Positions 25,631 through 36,874 of a DNA stretch of 42,893 bases are shown here, piece by piece (position 1 is the stretch's first letter; each line of letters begins with the position of its first letter). The notes beneath the pieces are model-generated. The model was not told the origin of the DNA and searched no databases. It saw only the letters and a list, made by a program, of their open reading frames with translations. Source of the stretch: Saprospirales bacterium (lineage in GTDB: Bacteria > Bacteroidota > Bacteroidia > Chitinophagales > Saprospiraceae); NCBI GenBank assembly GCA_016703765.1, contig JADJBL010000036.1:1-42893 (forward strand). The letters are read 5' to 3'. Made by a program: the position numbers and the translations under genes.

Positions 25631-25882
25631 TCACCCGCGCCCCCTAAAAATCAGATTGGCCAGAAACAACACCACAATAGCGCCGGCCGCTCCAGTCAGA
25701 ATGGCGCCGAGCCATCCATCGCCGAGGCTTACTCCCAGTTTTGCGAAAAGCCAGAACCCAACGAAGCTTCCGATGATTCCGACCACGATGTTCCCGATAA
25801 GGCCCAGACCGGATCCTTTGTAAATCGAACTGCCCAGCCAGCCTGCAATAGCGCCGATAATGAGTGTGCCGATGATTTCCAT
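25631..25882 (-). CDS. GlsB/YeaQ/YmgE family small membrane protein
   Basis: The 83-residue protein has three hydrophobic segments with conserved glycines: IIGTLIIGAIAGWLGSSIY, GLIGNIVVGIIGSFVGFWLF and LGAILTGAAGAIVVLFLANLI. The pattern is that of the transglycosylase-associated/GlsB stress-response membrane proteins. The longer frame to 25960 adds a lysine-rich N-terminus not typical of the family, so ATG 25882 is chosen. It lies 61 bp downstream of the ppGpp hydrolase-like gene in the same direction. Function in this group is poorly defined; association with stress response is known only from other bacteria. Confidence 0.9.
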   Translation of the reverse strand: MEIIGTLIIGAIAGWLGSSIYKGSGLGLIGNIVVGIIGSFVGFWLFAKLGVSLGDGWLGAILTGAAGAIVVLFLANLIFRGRG

Positions 25883-25943
25883 AGTATTTGGTTTTTTAAG
25901 TAAAAATGGAATATGAGGTTTTTTTTGCAAAAAATCAACGTTT

Positions 25944-26498
25944 TCAATCATGCGTCCCAAAAGTATGTTTTTCGTACTCTCTTATTTTCAAAGCAAGCCG
26001 ATCGCTCAGGTATCCGTGCTTATTTTTTAATGCCTCGGCAATGAAGGCGGCTTCCTCCAGGTAGGCTCTGACCTTTTCCATTTTCCAGGTATCCGGCGGC
26101 TCCTGCAGGTTGGTGATCCGGTCTGCCAGTTTCACGATACCGACCTCCTTTTCCCTCTCATTGATCCTGCGCAAACTGTCCATCATCCGTTCCTTTTTGG
26201 AAGGGATAGCCGGGTCCTTCGTCAGGGCGAGCACTGCCTCTGCGATTTTGGGACCAAATGTATCGGCAATTTCATCAAAACTCGTTTCCGTGTCCTCCAG
26301 GGTGTCGTGAAGGATAGCCGTCTGCATGGCGAAATCCAGGTCGAAATCAGGAGTATGGCGATGGGCCAGCAAAATCTCCATGGAGACATTGGCGATATGG
26401 AGCAGGTAATTGGCGTTCGAGCCGGGAACGAGCTGCTCGCTGTGTTTTTCTCCGGCAAACTTCATGGCCTGCTGGTATAAATCTTGCGTCGTCATCAT
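25944..26498 (-). CDS. HD-domain protein, MESH1-like guanosine-bis-diphosphate hydrolase
   Basis: The 184-residue protein has the HD metal-binding set of small alarmone hydrolases: His34 in YLLHIANV, His64-Asp65 in LHDTLEDT, and Asp126 in VKLADRITN. The E-D pair after HD and the KLADR motif are as in SpoT/MESH1 hydrolases. There is no synthetase, TGS or ACT domain, so only hydrolysis of (p)ppGpp, or of a related nucleotide, is expected. It starts three bases from the stop of the DinB-like gene, so the two are co-transcribed. Substrate is inferred from family. Confidence 0.88.
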   Translation of the reverse strand: MMTTQDLYQQAMKFAGEKHSEQLVPGSNANYLLHIANVSMEILLAHRHTPDFDLDFAMQTAILHDTLEDTETSFDEIADTFGPKIAEAVLALTKDPAIPSKKERMMDSLRRINEREKEVGIVKLADRITNLQEPPDTWKMEKVRAYLEEAAFIAEALKNKHGYLSDRLALKIREYEKHTFGTHD

Positions 26499-27116
26499 TT
26501 ACCTCTCCCCGAACCTCCCCGTAAACACGCTCGCCCGGCTGTCGAAAGGATTGCCGGAGGAACGCCGGAAGGACACCACCTGCCCGGTATGCCACAGCGC
26601 ATCGGCGATCGGGCCGTTGAGCATGTTCCAAAAGGGGAACTCGTTGCGCTGGTCTCCGTTCTGGAACACAAGCGGGTAATCCGCAAGCGTTCCGGGGCCT
26701 GTTTTCAGCAGGTCGCTGGCGGTTTTCAAGCTTTCGAGGGTTTGTTTTCTTTTGGCCTCAAAACTCAAAGCAGAAACCTCCTCCCCGCTCAGCGTGTTCG
26801 GCGCTTGCTGCACCGTGGTCATAATGAAATTGCATAACTCCAGGATATGACCGATCGTCTCTTCGGTGGAACGGGCCTCCGGACTGGGGCGAAATGCAAG
26901 GTCTTCGGGCCGGAGCCCTTCGGTAGCCCAATAAAAGCGAAAGCCCAGCCCGTCGATCATTCTGGCCACCACCAGCTCAGCGGAAAAGGAATCCGGGTAG
27001 GCGGGAATCTCGTAGTAAGGCAGGGTATCTTTTTCCATATCACCCGCGGAAGCTGTTTCAGCCTTGGAAATAAAAGAAATCGAAAGGAGAATAATGCCGA
27101 ATAATAGCTTCATCAT
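26499..27116 (-). CDS. DinB-like protein with signal peptide
   Basis: The 205-residue protein begins with a signal peptide (MKLLFGIILLSISFISKAE). The remainder is a four-helix DinB-like domain: VVARMIDGLGFRFYWATEGL, ETIGHILELCNFIMTTV and IADALWHTGQVVSFRR. The two His-containing helices, IGHI and WHTGQ, are the usual metal-ligand positions; a third ligand is not clear. A periplasmic location would be unusual for DinB proteins but is seen in some Bacteroidota. It is between the MFS transporter and the ppGpp-hydrolase-like gene in an apparent operon. Confidence 0.8.
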   Translation of the reverse strand: MMKLLFGIILLSISFISKAETASAGDMEKDTLPYYEIPAYPDSFSAELVVARMIDGLGFRFYWATEGLRPEDLAFRPSPEARSTEETIGHILELCNFIMTTVQQAPNTLSGEEVSALSFEAKRKQTLESLKTASDLLKTGPGTLADYPLVFQNGDQRNEFPFWNMLNGPIADALWHTGQVVSFRRSSGNPFDSRASVFTGRFGER

Positions 27117-27145
27117 AAAGAAAGTTTTACCCTTCGTCCTTCACT

Positions 27146-28504
27146 TTAAAACCCTTCACCATCCAGCCTCCTGGCCATGATAAGGGCAACGGGGCTGATC
27201 ATGGCGATGAAGGCGTAGATCAGCCACATTTCCTCCGTATTCAAGCCCGAAATCGGCGTATCGTCCGGACAATAATTCATCAGGAACCAGCCTGCGTAAA
27301 GGCTCGTGACCACCTTGGTCAAAAACCAGGGGAACTGTCCCAGGCCCATGTAGATGCCGGTCATGCCCTTCGGCGCGATTTCGGCCACCCACTGCAAAAA
27401 CCTGGGCTGCCACATCGCCTCGCCAATCGTCATGACGATGAGGAAAGCAAACAGGGTACCTATATGCGGCCCCGAAACCAGAATAAACGGCGAGGCCGCC
27501 ATGATCAGGGTGCCGTAGATCATCATTTTGTAAGTATCGTTTTTGGCCGTGTAGGCGGCCACGAGAGGCGTCAAAACGAATATGAGCAGCGGGTTGAAAT
27601 TGACGAAGAACTCGAAATTCTCCTGAACGACGCCCGAAAAAGCGCGCTCGCAATACTGCGGCAAGGTGAGCCAGTTGTGCGCAAACAGGGTCTGAACGGG
27701 GATCAGGGCAAAGATGAAAAACATGAAGCGGGCATCCCGGATCGGAAAGTTCTTTAGGTAAAATAGGACCTGCTCCTTAAAGGGTTTTTTCTCCTCGGTC
27801 TCGCTCACCTCTTCGAAATTGCCGTTCTCTTTTTCGGCCTGGGCGATCGCTTTTTTCGTAAGCAATATCGCTACCGCCGCCATGCCCACCACGGTTAGCG
27901 CGGTGTACACCCAAAACACCCCGGTAATTCCAAAGCTTTTGCGGATCGGCGGGGAGATCAGCCCGGGCAGGAAGGCGCCCAGGTTCATCAGGGCGTAGAG
28001 CATGGCGTAACCCATGGCGGAGGTGTCCTTATTGGTAAAGCGCTTCACGGCTGCGTAGCTGGCCGGCTGGTAAATGCCATAGCCAAGAACGATCCAGAAG
28101 ATACCGAACATCGCCACCAGGTGGGTATTCGACCACATGCCCTCGTTGCCGGTAAATGCGGGGCCCCCGCTTAAAAAGATCCTGCCGACGAGCATGAGGA
28201 CCAGGGAGACGAGCAGCGATTTTCGAACGCCGACCAGATCGACCGCGGCGCCCAGGATCAGCATCGAGAGCGTGATGCCTGCCGTGAGAATCCCGACCAT
28301 TTTGTCCGCCTGGATGTCGTTGAGGCCGACGTACTCGTTGAAGTACATAGCCAGCAAGCCCAGCATACCGAAATAGATCAGGCCTTCCAGGAAATAGGAT
28401 ATGTTGATCCCCAAAAGCGCCCGCGAGGTCTTGAACAGGCTCAGGAACGGGGCGGTAATTTCCTTGAAAACGGCTTTGAATTTGTTGGGATTCTCTTGGC
28501 TCAT
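27146..28504 (-). CDS. MFS transporter
   Basis: The 452-residue protein has about twelve hydrophobic segments arranged in two halves, split by a charged loop (KAIAQAEKENGNFEEVSETEEKK near 225). Signatures are SYFLEGLIYFGMLGLLAMYF in helix 1, the LVGVRKSLLVSLVLMLVGRI segment after helix 2, and GYGIYQPASYAAVKRFTNKDTSAMGYA in the middle of the first half. The pattern suggests a peptide/oligopeptide-type member or a related branch, but the substrate cannot be named. It is the first gene of a likely operon with the DinB-like and ppGpp-hydrolase genes. Confidence 0.85.
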   Translation of the reverse strand: MSQENPNKFKAVFKEITAPFLSLFKTSRALLGINISYFLEGLIYFGMLGLLAMYFNEYVGLNDIQADKMVGILTAGITLSMLILGAAVDLVGVRKSLLVSLVLMLVGRIFLSGGPAFTGNEGMWSNTHLVAMFGIFWIVLGYGIYQPASYAAVKRFTNKDTSAMGYAMLYALMNLGAFLPGLISPPIRKSFGITGVFWVYTALTVVGMAAVAILLTKKAIAQAEKENGNFEEVSETEEKKPFKEQVLFYLKNFPIRDARFMFFIFALIPVQTLFAHNWLTLPQYCERAFSGVVQENFEFFVNFNPLLIFVLTPLVAAYTAKNDTYKMMIYGTLIMAASPFILVSGPHIGTLFAFLIVMTIGEAMWQPRFLQWVAEIAPKGMTGIYMGLGQFPWFLTKVVTSLYAGWFLMNYCPDDTPISGLNTEEMWLIYAFIAMISPVALIMARRLDGEGF

Positions 28505-28540
28505 AGCAACAGGTATTGAGAAGCAATAGTACTAAAAAGT

Positions 28541-29029
28541 TTACGTATTCCTTATCCTCAACAAAAACCTTTCAATCTGCCTTCTGTGCCTCAGGATGTG
28601 GACGATGGCGTGCTCGAATATCTGCTCCGCGTCGTAGCGCTGCCCCCAGCTGACGAGGATCTTTTTTTGATCCTCCGTTTCCTCCAACTGCAAATTTGGA
28701 TAATCTTCAAACAGCCTTTCGTTGTAGTGGAACATATCGTCCAGGGCCTCCTGGTATTCCCGGGCGGTGTTCAACTTTACCCGCTCCTTATAGTCCAGTG
28801 GCTCGCCCAAAGATTTTCTGACCGAGATCGCGTACCCGTATCCTGACCGGACGACGTGGGTTAGAATGGTTTGGATAGAGACGCAGTCGGGGTCCTGGGT
28901 TTCGCGATCCACGATTTGGGCCAGTTCCCGATCTGTTACCTCTTCAATAAGCTCCTTGAGTTCGCCTAACGCTTTTTCGTACTCGTCGAGCAGGGCGCCC
29001 ACGGCGCCATTGGTTCGGTATTGTTTCAT
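28541..29029 (-). CDS. DinB family protein
   Basis: The 162-residue cytoplasmic protein fits the DinB/YfiT four-helix bundle. Likely metal ligands are His58 in ILTHVVRSGYGYA and two histidines in EHAIVHILRHRRQIERF near residues 137-145. DinB-type proteins include thiol transferases and damage-induced proteins; no substrate can be given. There is no signal peptide, unlike the other DinB-like protein at 26499. The gene lies 36 bp upstream of the MFS gene on the same strand. Confidence 0.88.
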   Translation of the reverse strand: MKQYRTNGAVGALLDEYEKALGELKELIEEVTDRELAQIVDRETQDPDCVSIQTILTHVVRSGYGYAISVRKSLGEPLDYKERVKLNTAREYQEALDDMFHYNERLFEDYPNLQLEETEDQKKILVSWGQRYDAEQIFEHAIVHILRHRRQIERFLLRIRNT

Positions 29030-29129
29030 TCGATTTACTTTATATAAATTTAATCAAGTACCTGGCTCGCTAAGTACGGCATAAAAATCGGATCATAAAA
29101 ACAAGGGACGGCCCTCCAAAACGCTGCAA

Positions 29130-32100
29130 TCAGTATTTCACCGCCAACATCTTCCGCATCACACTCCCCCGTTCGGTCACCAACTCGGCAAACAACACAC
29201 CGCCTATACCATTCAGCCGCAGCGTTTCTATTTGTTGGCCGGCTGTATAGTATTTTTTTTGGGAAAACAACAGGCGCCCCGCTGCATCGCTGATCCGCAA
29301 TTCAGCTTCGCCCGCTTCCGGCAACACAAAATAAAGCGAAGTCACCTCCGTAAACGGATTCGGTTGGTTTGTCAGTAACACCGGCTGGTAGTTAGCGTGT
29401 ACAACATCAGTCCATTCCAAATACCGCAATTCCACCTCCAACTCCGTATAAGCGCTGTTATATGCATACCCCGGCAAAGCCTCTTCATCTAATTGCAACA
29501 CCTCGCTCAGCCGCGCCCCGCTTTCTATGGCTTTGAATCGCAAGCGGAATACGGGCGCCGCTTCGTTCAGCATCAACGCCGCCGCCTGCGACCACACCAC
29601 CCGGATTTCGCCTTCGGCTAAATTATACGTCCCGAAATTGTCCATCGATACCGGTAATCCGTCGCTGGCGGGCACTATTTCCAGCAATTGCAACTGCGCC
29701 GGATCGAAATGCAGGGCGAACTGGAAGGAATTAAGATCGTTCAACTGGTCGGCCATGAACTCGGCTGTCAATTCCGAACCGGCTTCCAGCAACTGGTCTT
29801 GTACCAGGAATACCAATGATTCGCCTGCGCCCAGGTTGGCCGGGTTGGCCCAGGTAGTCACCACGTCTCCCAATTTGATTCCTTTAAAATCCTGACCGGT
29901 GACGTTGCCGTTCACCCCGCTCAGGTTGATTTGCTCGGGGAAGCCCCAGGGCACGTTCGGGTTGGGGAAGGTATAGGACGCCGGCACGAAACGCCACGAA
30001 GTGATCTGGTTCAGCGCAGATGGGTTGCCCAACAGCGCCTGGTTGATGAGCGTGGCGTCGGTGGTATTGATGGAATTGCTCTTGTTCACGTCGGCAGCGA
30101 TACGTTTGAACGGGGCGGGCAGCAGGGTGTTGTTTGCCACGTGTTGTTGGATGGCGGTGACGTCGGCGGAGCTCAGGCCGTTGAGTTTGTTGGTATTTTT
30201 GACGGGTTTCAGGATGAAATTCCCCGTCGTGTTCGGAATGATGATCAGATAGTTGCCCGCCACATCCGTCATATCGCTCCCGGCGCCCGCACCGGTCAGG
30301 TTGACCACGGTGTTGTTCACCCCGCTCGTGTTGTTGTGCTCCCAAATAACGGCGCCGCTGAATTCAATCGAGCAGGGGGCGACGGTAATGGTGATATCAG
30401 CGCTCGTGCTGCATCCCTCCAGGTTGGTCATGGTCAGTTCGTACTCCGTGGTCTGTTCAGGGGATACGGTGATACAGTCCGAATTGCCCAGGTCGCCCAA
30501 TGGATCAGACCAGCTGAAGGTAGAGCCGGGCAGGTAAAAGATATCCTTCATGCTGCTCGTAAAGGCGGACGCGGTCACATCCTGATAGGCGCCGTTGGAG
30601 AGGTTCAGCTCCCGGATGCCGTATTCAAATATCGATCCGCAATACAATTTATTATCGCCAACGTATTCCATCGCCATGGCGGTAACCGGGGTCGAAAAGA
30701 GAAAGGTACTGGCGCCTGAAACGGGGTTTATCGCATACAGTTGCGAACCACTGCCCGTCGCATAGATCAGCCTGTCGTTGTCGAAATCATAGGTCAGGCC
30801 TACATACCCATTGCTCGGCAAGCCCGGGGAAACGGGGAAGGCCATGGCCGTAACGCCGGATCCGGAGTAAATCAACTTGTTGATCACGCCGCCGTTAAAA
30901 GAGGCGAACAGGTTCCCCTGCGCCAAGTTGGATCATCTGGCTGGTGGCCAGATCAAAGCTGAAGAGCGTGCGCAAGCCTCCGGGACCATTTGCAATGAGC
31001 ATTATTTCGTTCGTGACGGGGTTTCTGCCCATCCCGTAATTGTTGGTATTTGTGGCGCCGTTGTACGAGTTGTCGAGATCCAGCTCCTGATTTTCAAAAT
31101 CGGGCGTATACTTCATCAAGACGTAGTAGGCATCAAGGGTGTACAAAGTGCCGTCCAGAGGCGGCACAGAGGCGCAAAGCTCCACCGATGCCCCTTCGCA
31201 AATGTCGGTCGGGCCGTCGGGCAGGATGGAAAGCGGAGGAAGCGGCGGGTAATTACCGATGGTAAAGCAGGCCGGCGCAAGCGGTCCGCAGTCGCCCGAG
31301 ATCACCACGCAATACTGCCCCGCGCCGAGGTTGGAGATCGAAGGCGAAGTGGCGCCGTTGCTCCACACATACGTCGCTCCTTCGATCACCGGGGCTGAAA
31401 TGGTTCCGTTGTTAGCTCCTGTACAAATTTTGTTCGTACCTGTCAGCGCAATCCCCGTTTGAAAGGAGATGGCGCCGTTGGAACCGCCACTGCCCTCGGT
31501 CACCCGAAATTCCACCTGGCTATCTTCATTGAGGTAACCCGACCAGGCGCCGGCATGGCTGTCGCAACAGCCGATATGTTCCCAAACCATCGACCCGTCC
31601 ACCCAAAGCTGGGCCGCATCGTCGTGCGCGTCGATATTGATGCTGTAATAGTTGCAGGGGAAACCCTTCCCTTTTTGCACTGTACGAATGGTTGTCGATG
31701 TTCACGGAGCAACCCTGGTATCCGGGCGCTGAAGAGGGCGAATTATTGGCGTTCCACTGGTTTTGGGTATTGAAGTTCAGACCGGAAGCGGTATAATAAC
31801 CCGAATAAGCCGTATTCCAGGAATTGCCACTGTTTTGCGCGCCGCCGGCATTCCAGGCGTACACGTTCCATACCTGATTGCCGAATACCGCGGGGTCGCC
31901 GGCCGGGCCGTTCACGAAGCCCGAGGCCTGTATAGAGCAGCCGTTGCCGTTGTCGATCGTTACTCCGTATGTGCCCGCGTTCGAAACCGCGATCGTCGGC
32001 GTGGCGGCGCCGGTGGACCACAAGTAGTTGCCCTGGACATTCCCCTGAACGGACAAGGTGGTGGAGGCGTTTCCGCACAACCCGCTCAGTCCTGCGATCT

Positions 32101-35100
32101 GGGGTGAAACGGTCTGGAAGGAAATGGCGCCATTGGACCCTCCGGTTCCTTCCGTCACCCTGAATTCCACTTCGCTGTCCTCATCGAGGAAGCCCGTCCA
32201 GGCGCCGGTATGGCTATCGCAGCAACCCGTATGCTCCCATACCATGGCGCCGTCGACCCAAAGCTGGGCCGCATCGTCGTGCGCGTCGATATTTATGCTG
32301 TAGTAGCCGCAGGTAAAACCCCTGCGTTTGGCGCTGTAGGAGTGGTTGTCCAGGCCGACCGCGCAGCCCTGGTAGCCGGGGGCGGAAGAGGGGGATGCGG
32401 CGGCGTTCCATTGGTTCTGGGTATTGAAATTCGTGCCCGTAGCCGTGTAGAAGCCCGAATAATCGACATTCCAGGAATTGCCCGTGGGAACCGAGCCACC
32501 GGCATTCCAGGCATACACATTCCATACGTTGTCGCCGAAAACCGTGGGATCGCCCGGAGGAGCGCCGATGGCAACTTCGATGGTATTGCTGTTCACAATG
32601 AGGGGGTAGGCGCAGGGTTGTGAGCTGGTCATCGTGCAGCTCACCACATCGCCGGCCTGCAAGGTGTAGGAAGTAAAGCTGGGGCTGTTGGAACCGGCGG
32701 GGACCCCGTCCACTTTCCACTGGTACACAGGCGTGGGGCCTCCGTTAACCGGGGTAGCCGTAAAAGTAGCGCCGGCTTCCGGACAGACGATCAACTCCGG
32801 ACCGGCTATAGCGACGGAAGGCGTCGTGGTTTGCATGGTAAATTGATATTCCCAGGCGCCCATGTCGGTTTGGGCTTCAGGCAAACCGATGGAATTGAAA
32901 GGCCGCGGATTCCCGTCGAAATCTTCAGTCGGCGCGCCGGTATTGGTCCCCATATCTATGGCCGGGGAGCATTCCTGGAGGCGCAGGTCGCCTGTGGCGC
33001 CCAGGCCGATAGGCGGTTGTTGGACGAAGAGCGGGTTGAGGTTCAGGTTGCCGGCGCCGGGATAGACACCGCTGGCCTGCTGTACGATGGAATAGGTCAC
33101 GGAAGGATTGCCTCCGTTGCCGCTTCCAAATTCCGTATTGTTTCCCCAAAAGATGCAGTTGACGTAAATCAAACCGGAAGACCCATTGTCGTTGCGAACG
33201 GCGCCCCCCGAGGTACTGGCCGTATTGCCCGAGAAGGAGCAATTAATCACAGAGGAAGGAGCGTAGGTGAAGGCGTTGTACAAGCCCCCGCCGAGGGTGG
33301 CGGAATTGCCGGAAAAGCTGCAGTTTTGGATGGTCGGGGTGGCGGAAATATTTATAATTCCACCGCCGCTGATTGCCGAATTTCCTTTGAAACTGCAGCT
33401 GCTGATATTGGGGACGGAACCAGTTTCGTTGATCATTCCGCCGCCGTTTGAATTTGCCGTATTCCCGGTAAAGCTGCAGTCGATCAGGGTAGGTGAGGAA
33501 CTGTAGTTGTTCATCCCGCCGCCATTCTGGCCTGCGGTATTTTCAAAAAACACGCAGTCGCTAAGGTTTAGCGAGGAGTATTGGTTGTACATCCCACCGC
33601 CTCTGCTTGTGGCCGTGTTTTCGGTAAAATCGCAGGTGGTCAGGCTCAGGTTGGTCGATTGTTGATTGTACATCCCGCCCCCTTCATTTGCTGCATTGTT
33701 GGAGAAGTCGCAGCTTATCAGGGCCGGAGACCCGTTTGATATATACATCCCGCCGCCCTTGGAGCTTGCCGTATTGCCGGAGAACAGGCAATTATTCAAG
33801 GTAGGATTACTGGAAGAACCGCAGTACATCCCGCCGCCGTCTCCTGCTGAATTATTGGAAAAAGTACACCCGGTCGTCGACGGAGAGGAGTAATAATAAT
33901 TATATACCCCGCCCCCGGAATAGTTTGCCGCATTGCCGTCGAAGTCGCAGGTATTGAGATTTGGAGAAGAATTATAATTGTAAATGCCCCCGCCGCTGTT
34001 GGCATAGTTGCCGGAGAAGCTGCAATTTGTAAAACCGGGCGAGGCGTTTTCGTTGGAAACTCCACCTCCTCCCCCGCTTGTCGAATTGGCGGTAAACATG
34101 CAATTGCTCAGCGCGGGTGAGGAGTTTTTGCAGTACATCCCGCCGCCGTTGCCTGCCGGCAGATAATAGAGGCCATTCGCATTCCCGCCGGTGATGGTAA
34201 ACCCGTCGAGGATGGCGGTGTTGTTCAGGCCATTGCTATTGTTCATGAGAATATTGTAGGAATTGTCGCTGCGCGACGCATGGCCGGTTAGCTGGTTCGG
34301 CGGGATATTGGAGGCGTCATTTCCCAACAGGTCCCCGCTGAGGATGGTGACGTTGCTGGTCCAGTTGCGTTGGGCAAGGCTGGTTTCCGTGCCGTTGAAG
34401 CCGCCGTAAACCGCTATTCCGTTTTTCAGCACAAATGCAGCGTTGCGATCGGAGCCGCTTGTGGGCTTGTACACCCCTGAGGCCACCCAGATCTGGCTGA
34501 AGGTGGGACAGGTGTTCGTCAGGGCGCTTTGCAGGTCAGTGAAGGCGTCGGCCCAGGAGGAGCCGTCGTTGTCGCCGTTTGCGCCGGCATGGACGTAGAG
34601 AATCCCCACCGGGCAGCAGACGTAGTTTTCGTCGATCCCTCCGTCGCAGTCGTTGTCGATGCCGTCGCATAGCTCCGGAGCGCCGGGGTTGATATCGGGG
34701 TTACCGTCCTGGCAATCGCCGAGGCCGTCGAGTTCGGAGAGCATAAAGCCGTTTGTCGGGCGATCGCATTGCTGGACCAGCGTATTGCCGTAATCGTCGC
34801 CGTCGGCGTCGATATACCACACTGAATTGGCGCCGGGCGGCACGGGCGTCTGGCGCTCATAGGCGCCCATATCTGTATCGTTGTTGTATGGACGCGGGTT
34901 TCCGTCGAGATCGGTGTTTGGTGCGCCGCTGTTCGTGCCCTCGTCAATGGCCGGGGAGCATTCCTGGAGGCGCAGGTCGCCCGCTGTGCCCAGGCCCACG
35001 GGGGGCTGGTCGACGAAGATGGGGTCCAGGTTCAGGTTGTCCGTTCCGGCATGACCGCCCTGCACGATGGAATAGCTGACCTGTGGGTTGCAGTTGGGCC

Positions 35101-36745
35101 CGTTTGCTATAGCCGAGCTGTTTCCCCAAATAATGGAATTTAGGATTACCGGGCTGAAGTTGAAATAGTTTTCGATGGTACCTCCGGTAGTAGCCGTATT
35201 TCCGGAAAAGCTGCAGTTGGTGATGGTCATGGAGCCGGTATGGCTGCGAATGGCGCCTCCGCTAGTCGCCGCCGAATTGCCCAAAAAGATACAGTTGGTC
35301 AGAGAGGCGGAGGAGCCGCTTACGTCGAGGGCGCCGCCGTAGTTTGCCGAGTTGCCCGAAAAGGTGCAGGCGATCAGGGTAGGAAAAGAGGAGAAAATGT
35401 TCTCCATGGCGCCGCCCCATTCCGATGTATTACTGGTGAAGGTACAATTGGTCAGGGTTGGGTTGGAAGATTCTTCGTTGTGCATCCCGCCGCCCCAGTT
35501 GCTGGACGAGTTGCCGGTGAATGTGCAGTCGGTGACGGTGGGACTGGAGGAGTTGCTGTTTGCCATACCGCTGCCCGCGTAGGCCCCTGTATTTTGGGAG
35601 AATTCGCAACCGCTCACCATGGGAGAGGCATTGTTGTTATACATCCCGGCCCCGCGGACGTTCGCTATGTTTTCAGAAAAGATACAGTCCACCAGGTTAG
35701 GGGCGGAGCCGCTGTTATTGCCCATTCCGCCCCCGTAATAGGAGGAGAAGTTCTCCGTGAAAGTGCATCCGTCGAGGGTCGGCGAGGAGGAGGAATTGTT
35801 CATCCCTCCTCCGTTGCCGGCCACGGTGTTTCCCGAAAAAGAACAGTCGGTCAGGGTCGGGTTGGAACCGTAGTTGTTGTCCATACCTCCGCCGATATGG
35901 GCAGAATTGCCGGTAAAAGAGCAGTTGGTCAGGATCGGGCTGGAAGAATATTCATTGTACATCCCGCCGCCGCTGCCGGACGCCGAATTTCCCGAAAAGC
36001 CGCAATCGGTCAGGGTCGGGGAAGAGTTGTTGGTGTTGAACATTCCGGCGCCCACGGGGGCCGAATGGGAGGAAAAGGTGCAGCCGGTAAGGGTCGGCGA
36101 GGAACCGTTGTTGTGCATTCCCGCGCCGGTGTATGCGCCATTGGAGGTAAAGCTGCAGTTGGTCAGCGCCGGGTTGGAGGCGTTCTGGTTGAACATCCCC
36201 CCGCCGGACGCGGAGGCCGAATTGGAGGAAAAAATGCAATTGGCGAGGGTCGGCGAGGAGTTGTCGTTGTACATCCCGCCGCCGGTATCGTTCCAGTAGT
36301 ATTCATTGGCATTGCCAAACGCGATGGTAAAGCCGTCGAGCGAAGCGGTGCTGTTCAGGCCCGCGTTCTTGACCACGTGGTAGGAGTTGTCGCTGTTGTT
36401 GCCCTGTGCGTCTAAGTCGCCGCTCAGGGTAGTGAGGTTGGTTTCCCAATCTCGCTGTTCGAGCAGGGTTTCCGTGCCCGTGAAGCCGCCGTAAACCGCC
36501 ACGCCGTTTTTCAGCGCAAAGGAAATCCCCCGGTTGAAAGCAGAAGGTTTGTACGTGCCTGCGGCAACCCATACCTGGTCGTTTGCCGCGGAGGCGTTGA
36601 TTATGGTTTGCAGGTTGGAAGAGGCATTCGCCCAGGAGCTGCCATTCCCGGAGCCGCTGGGTATTGGTTTTACATAGCGGATGGTTTGCGCATTGGCTGC
36701 AAATGCCGAAAAGGCGAAAAGGACAAGGAGAAAGAAAGTTTTCAT
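29130..36745 (-). CDS. Giant T9SS-secreted surface protein with duplicated beta-helix and PA14-like modules (two frameshifts)
   Basis: Three frames are read as one protein of about 2,537 residues. It has a signal peptide (MKTFFLLVLFAFSAFAANAQ). Two tandem halves each contain an N-cap, a beta-helix of repeats like TLTDCSFSGNxAxxxGGGMYN, and a choice-of-anchor close (CSPAIDxGTN). Between them is a MopE-like metal-binding motif (CDGIDNDCDGGIDENY). An Ig-like domain follows, then two near-identical PA14/GLEYA-like domains (WNVYAWNAGG to WVDGxMVWEH), WSNGA-type repeats, a propeller-like part, a dockerin-like region (LSSADVTAIQQHV, DVNKSNSINTTDATLINQ), a cohesin-like domain (FQFALHFDPAQLQLLEIVPA) and a T9SS sorting domain. 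Frameshifts, each one extra base, lie at 31669-31671 and 30923-30924. The repeated second PA14-like copy shows the correct frame. Likely adhesion or glycan binding (inference). Confidence 0.85.
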
Positions 36746-36874
36746 GACGCAGATAATTTGGTGTATTTGATGGCAGCAAAAATGCCCTCAGAAGGGCTGG
36801 ATGGACATCCAATAGCTGGTCAAAAATCACCGATTATGTTGCGTTGGAAAAATATCCGGGGTAGCGGCGTCGCG

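Noticed and set aside
33300..36300. Regularly spaced repeats that could suggest a CRISPR array or tandem satellite.
   Set aside because: The repeats are in frame within the beta-helix coding region, vary in sequence, and encode GGGMYN-type units.
35240..36415. Plus-strand 391-residue frame with repeated HPAAxVG-like segments.
   Set aside because: It mirrors the beta-helix repeats of the giant minus-strand gene; the repetition is a by-product of the coding repeats.
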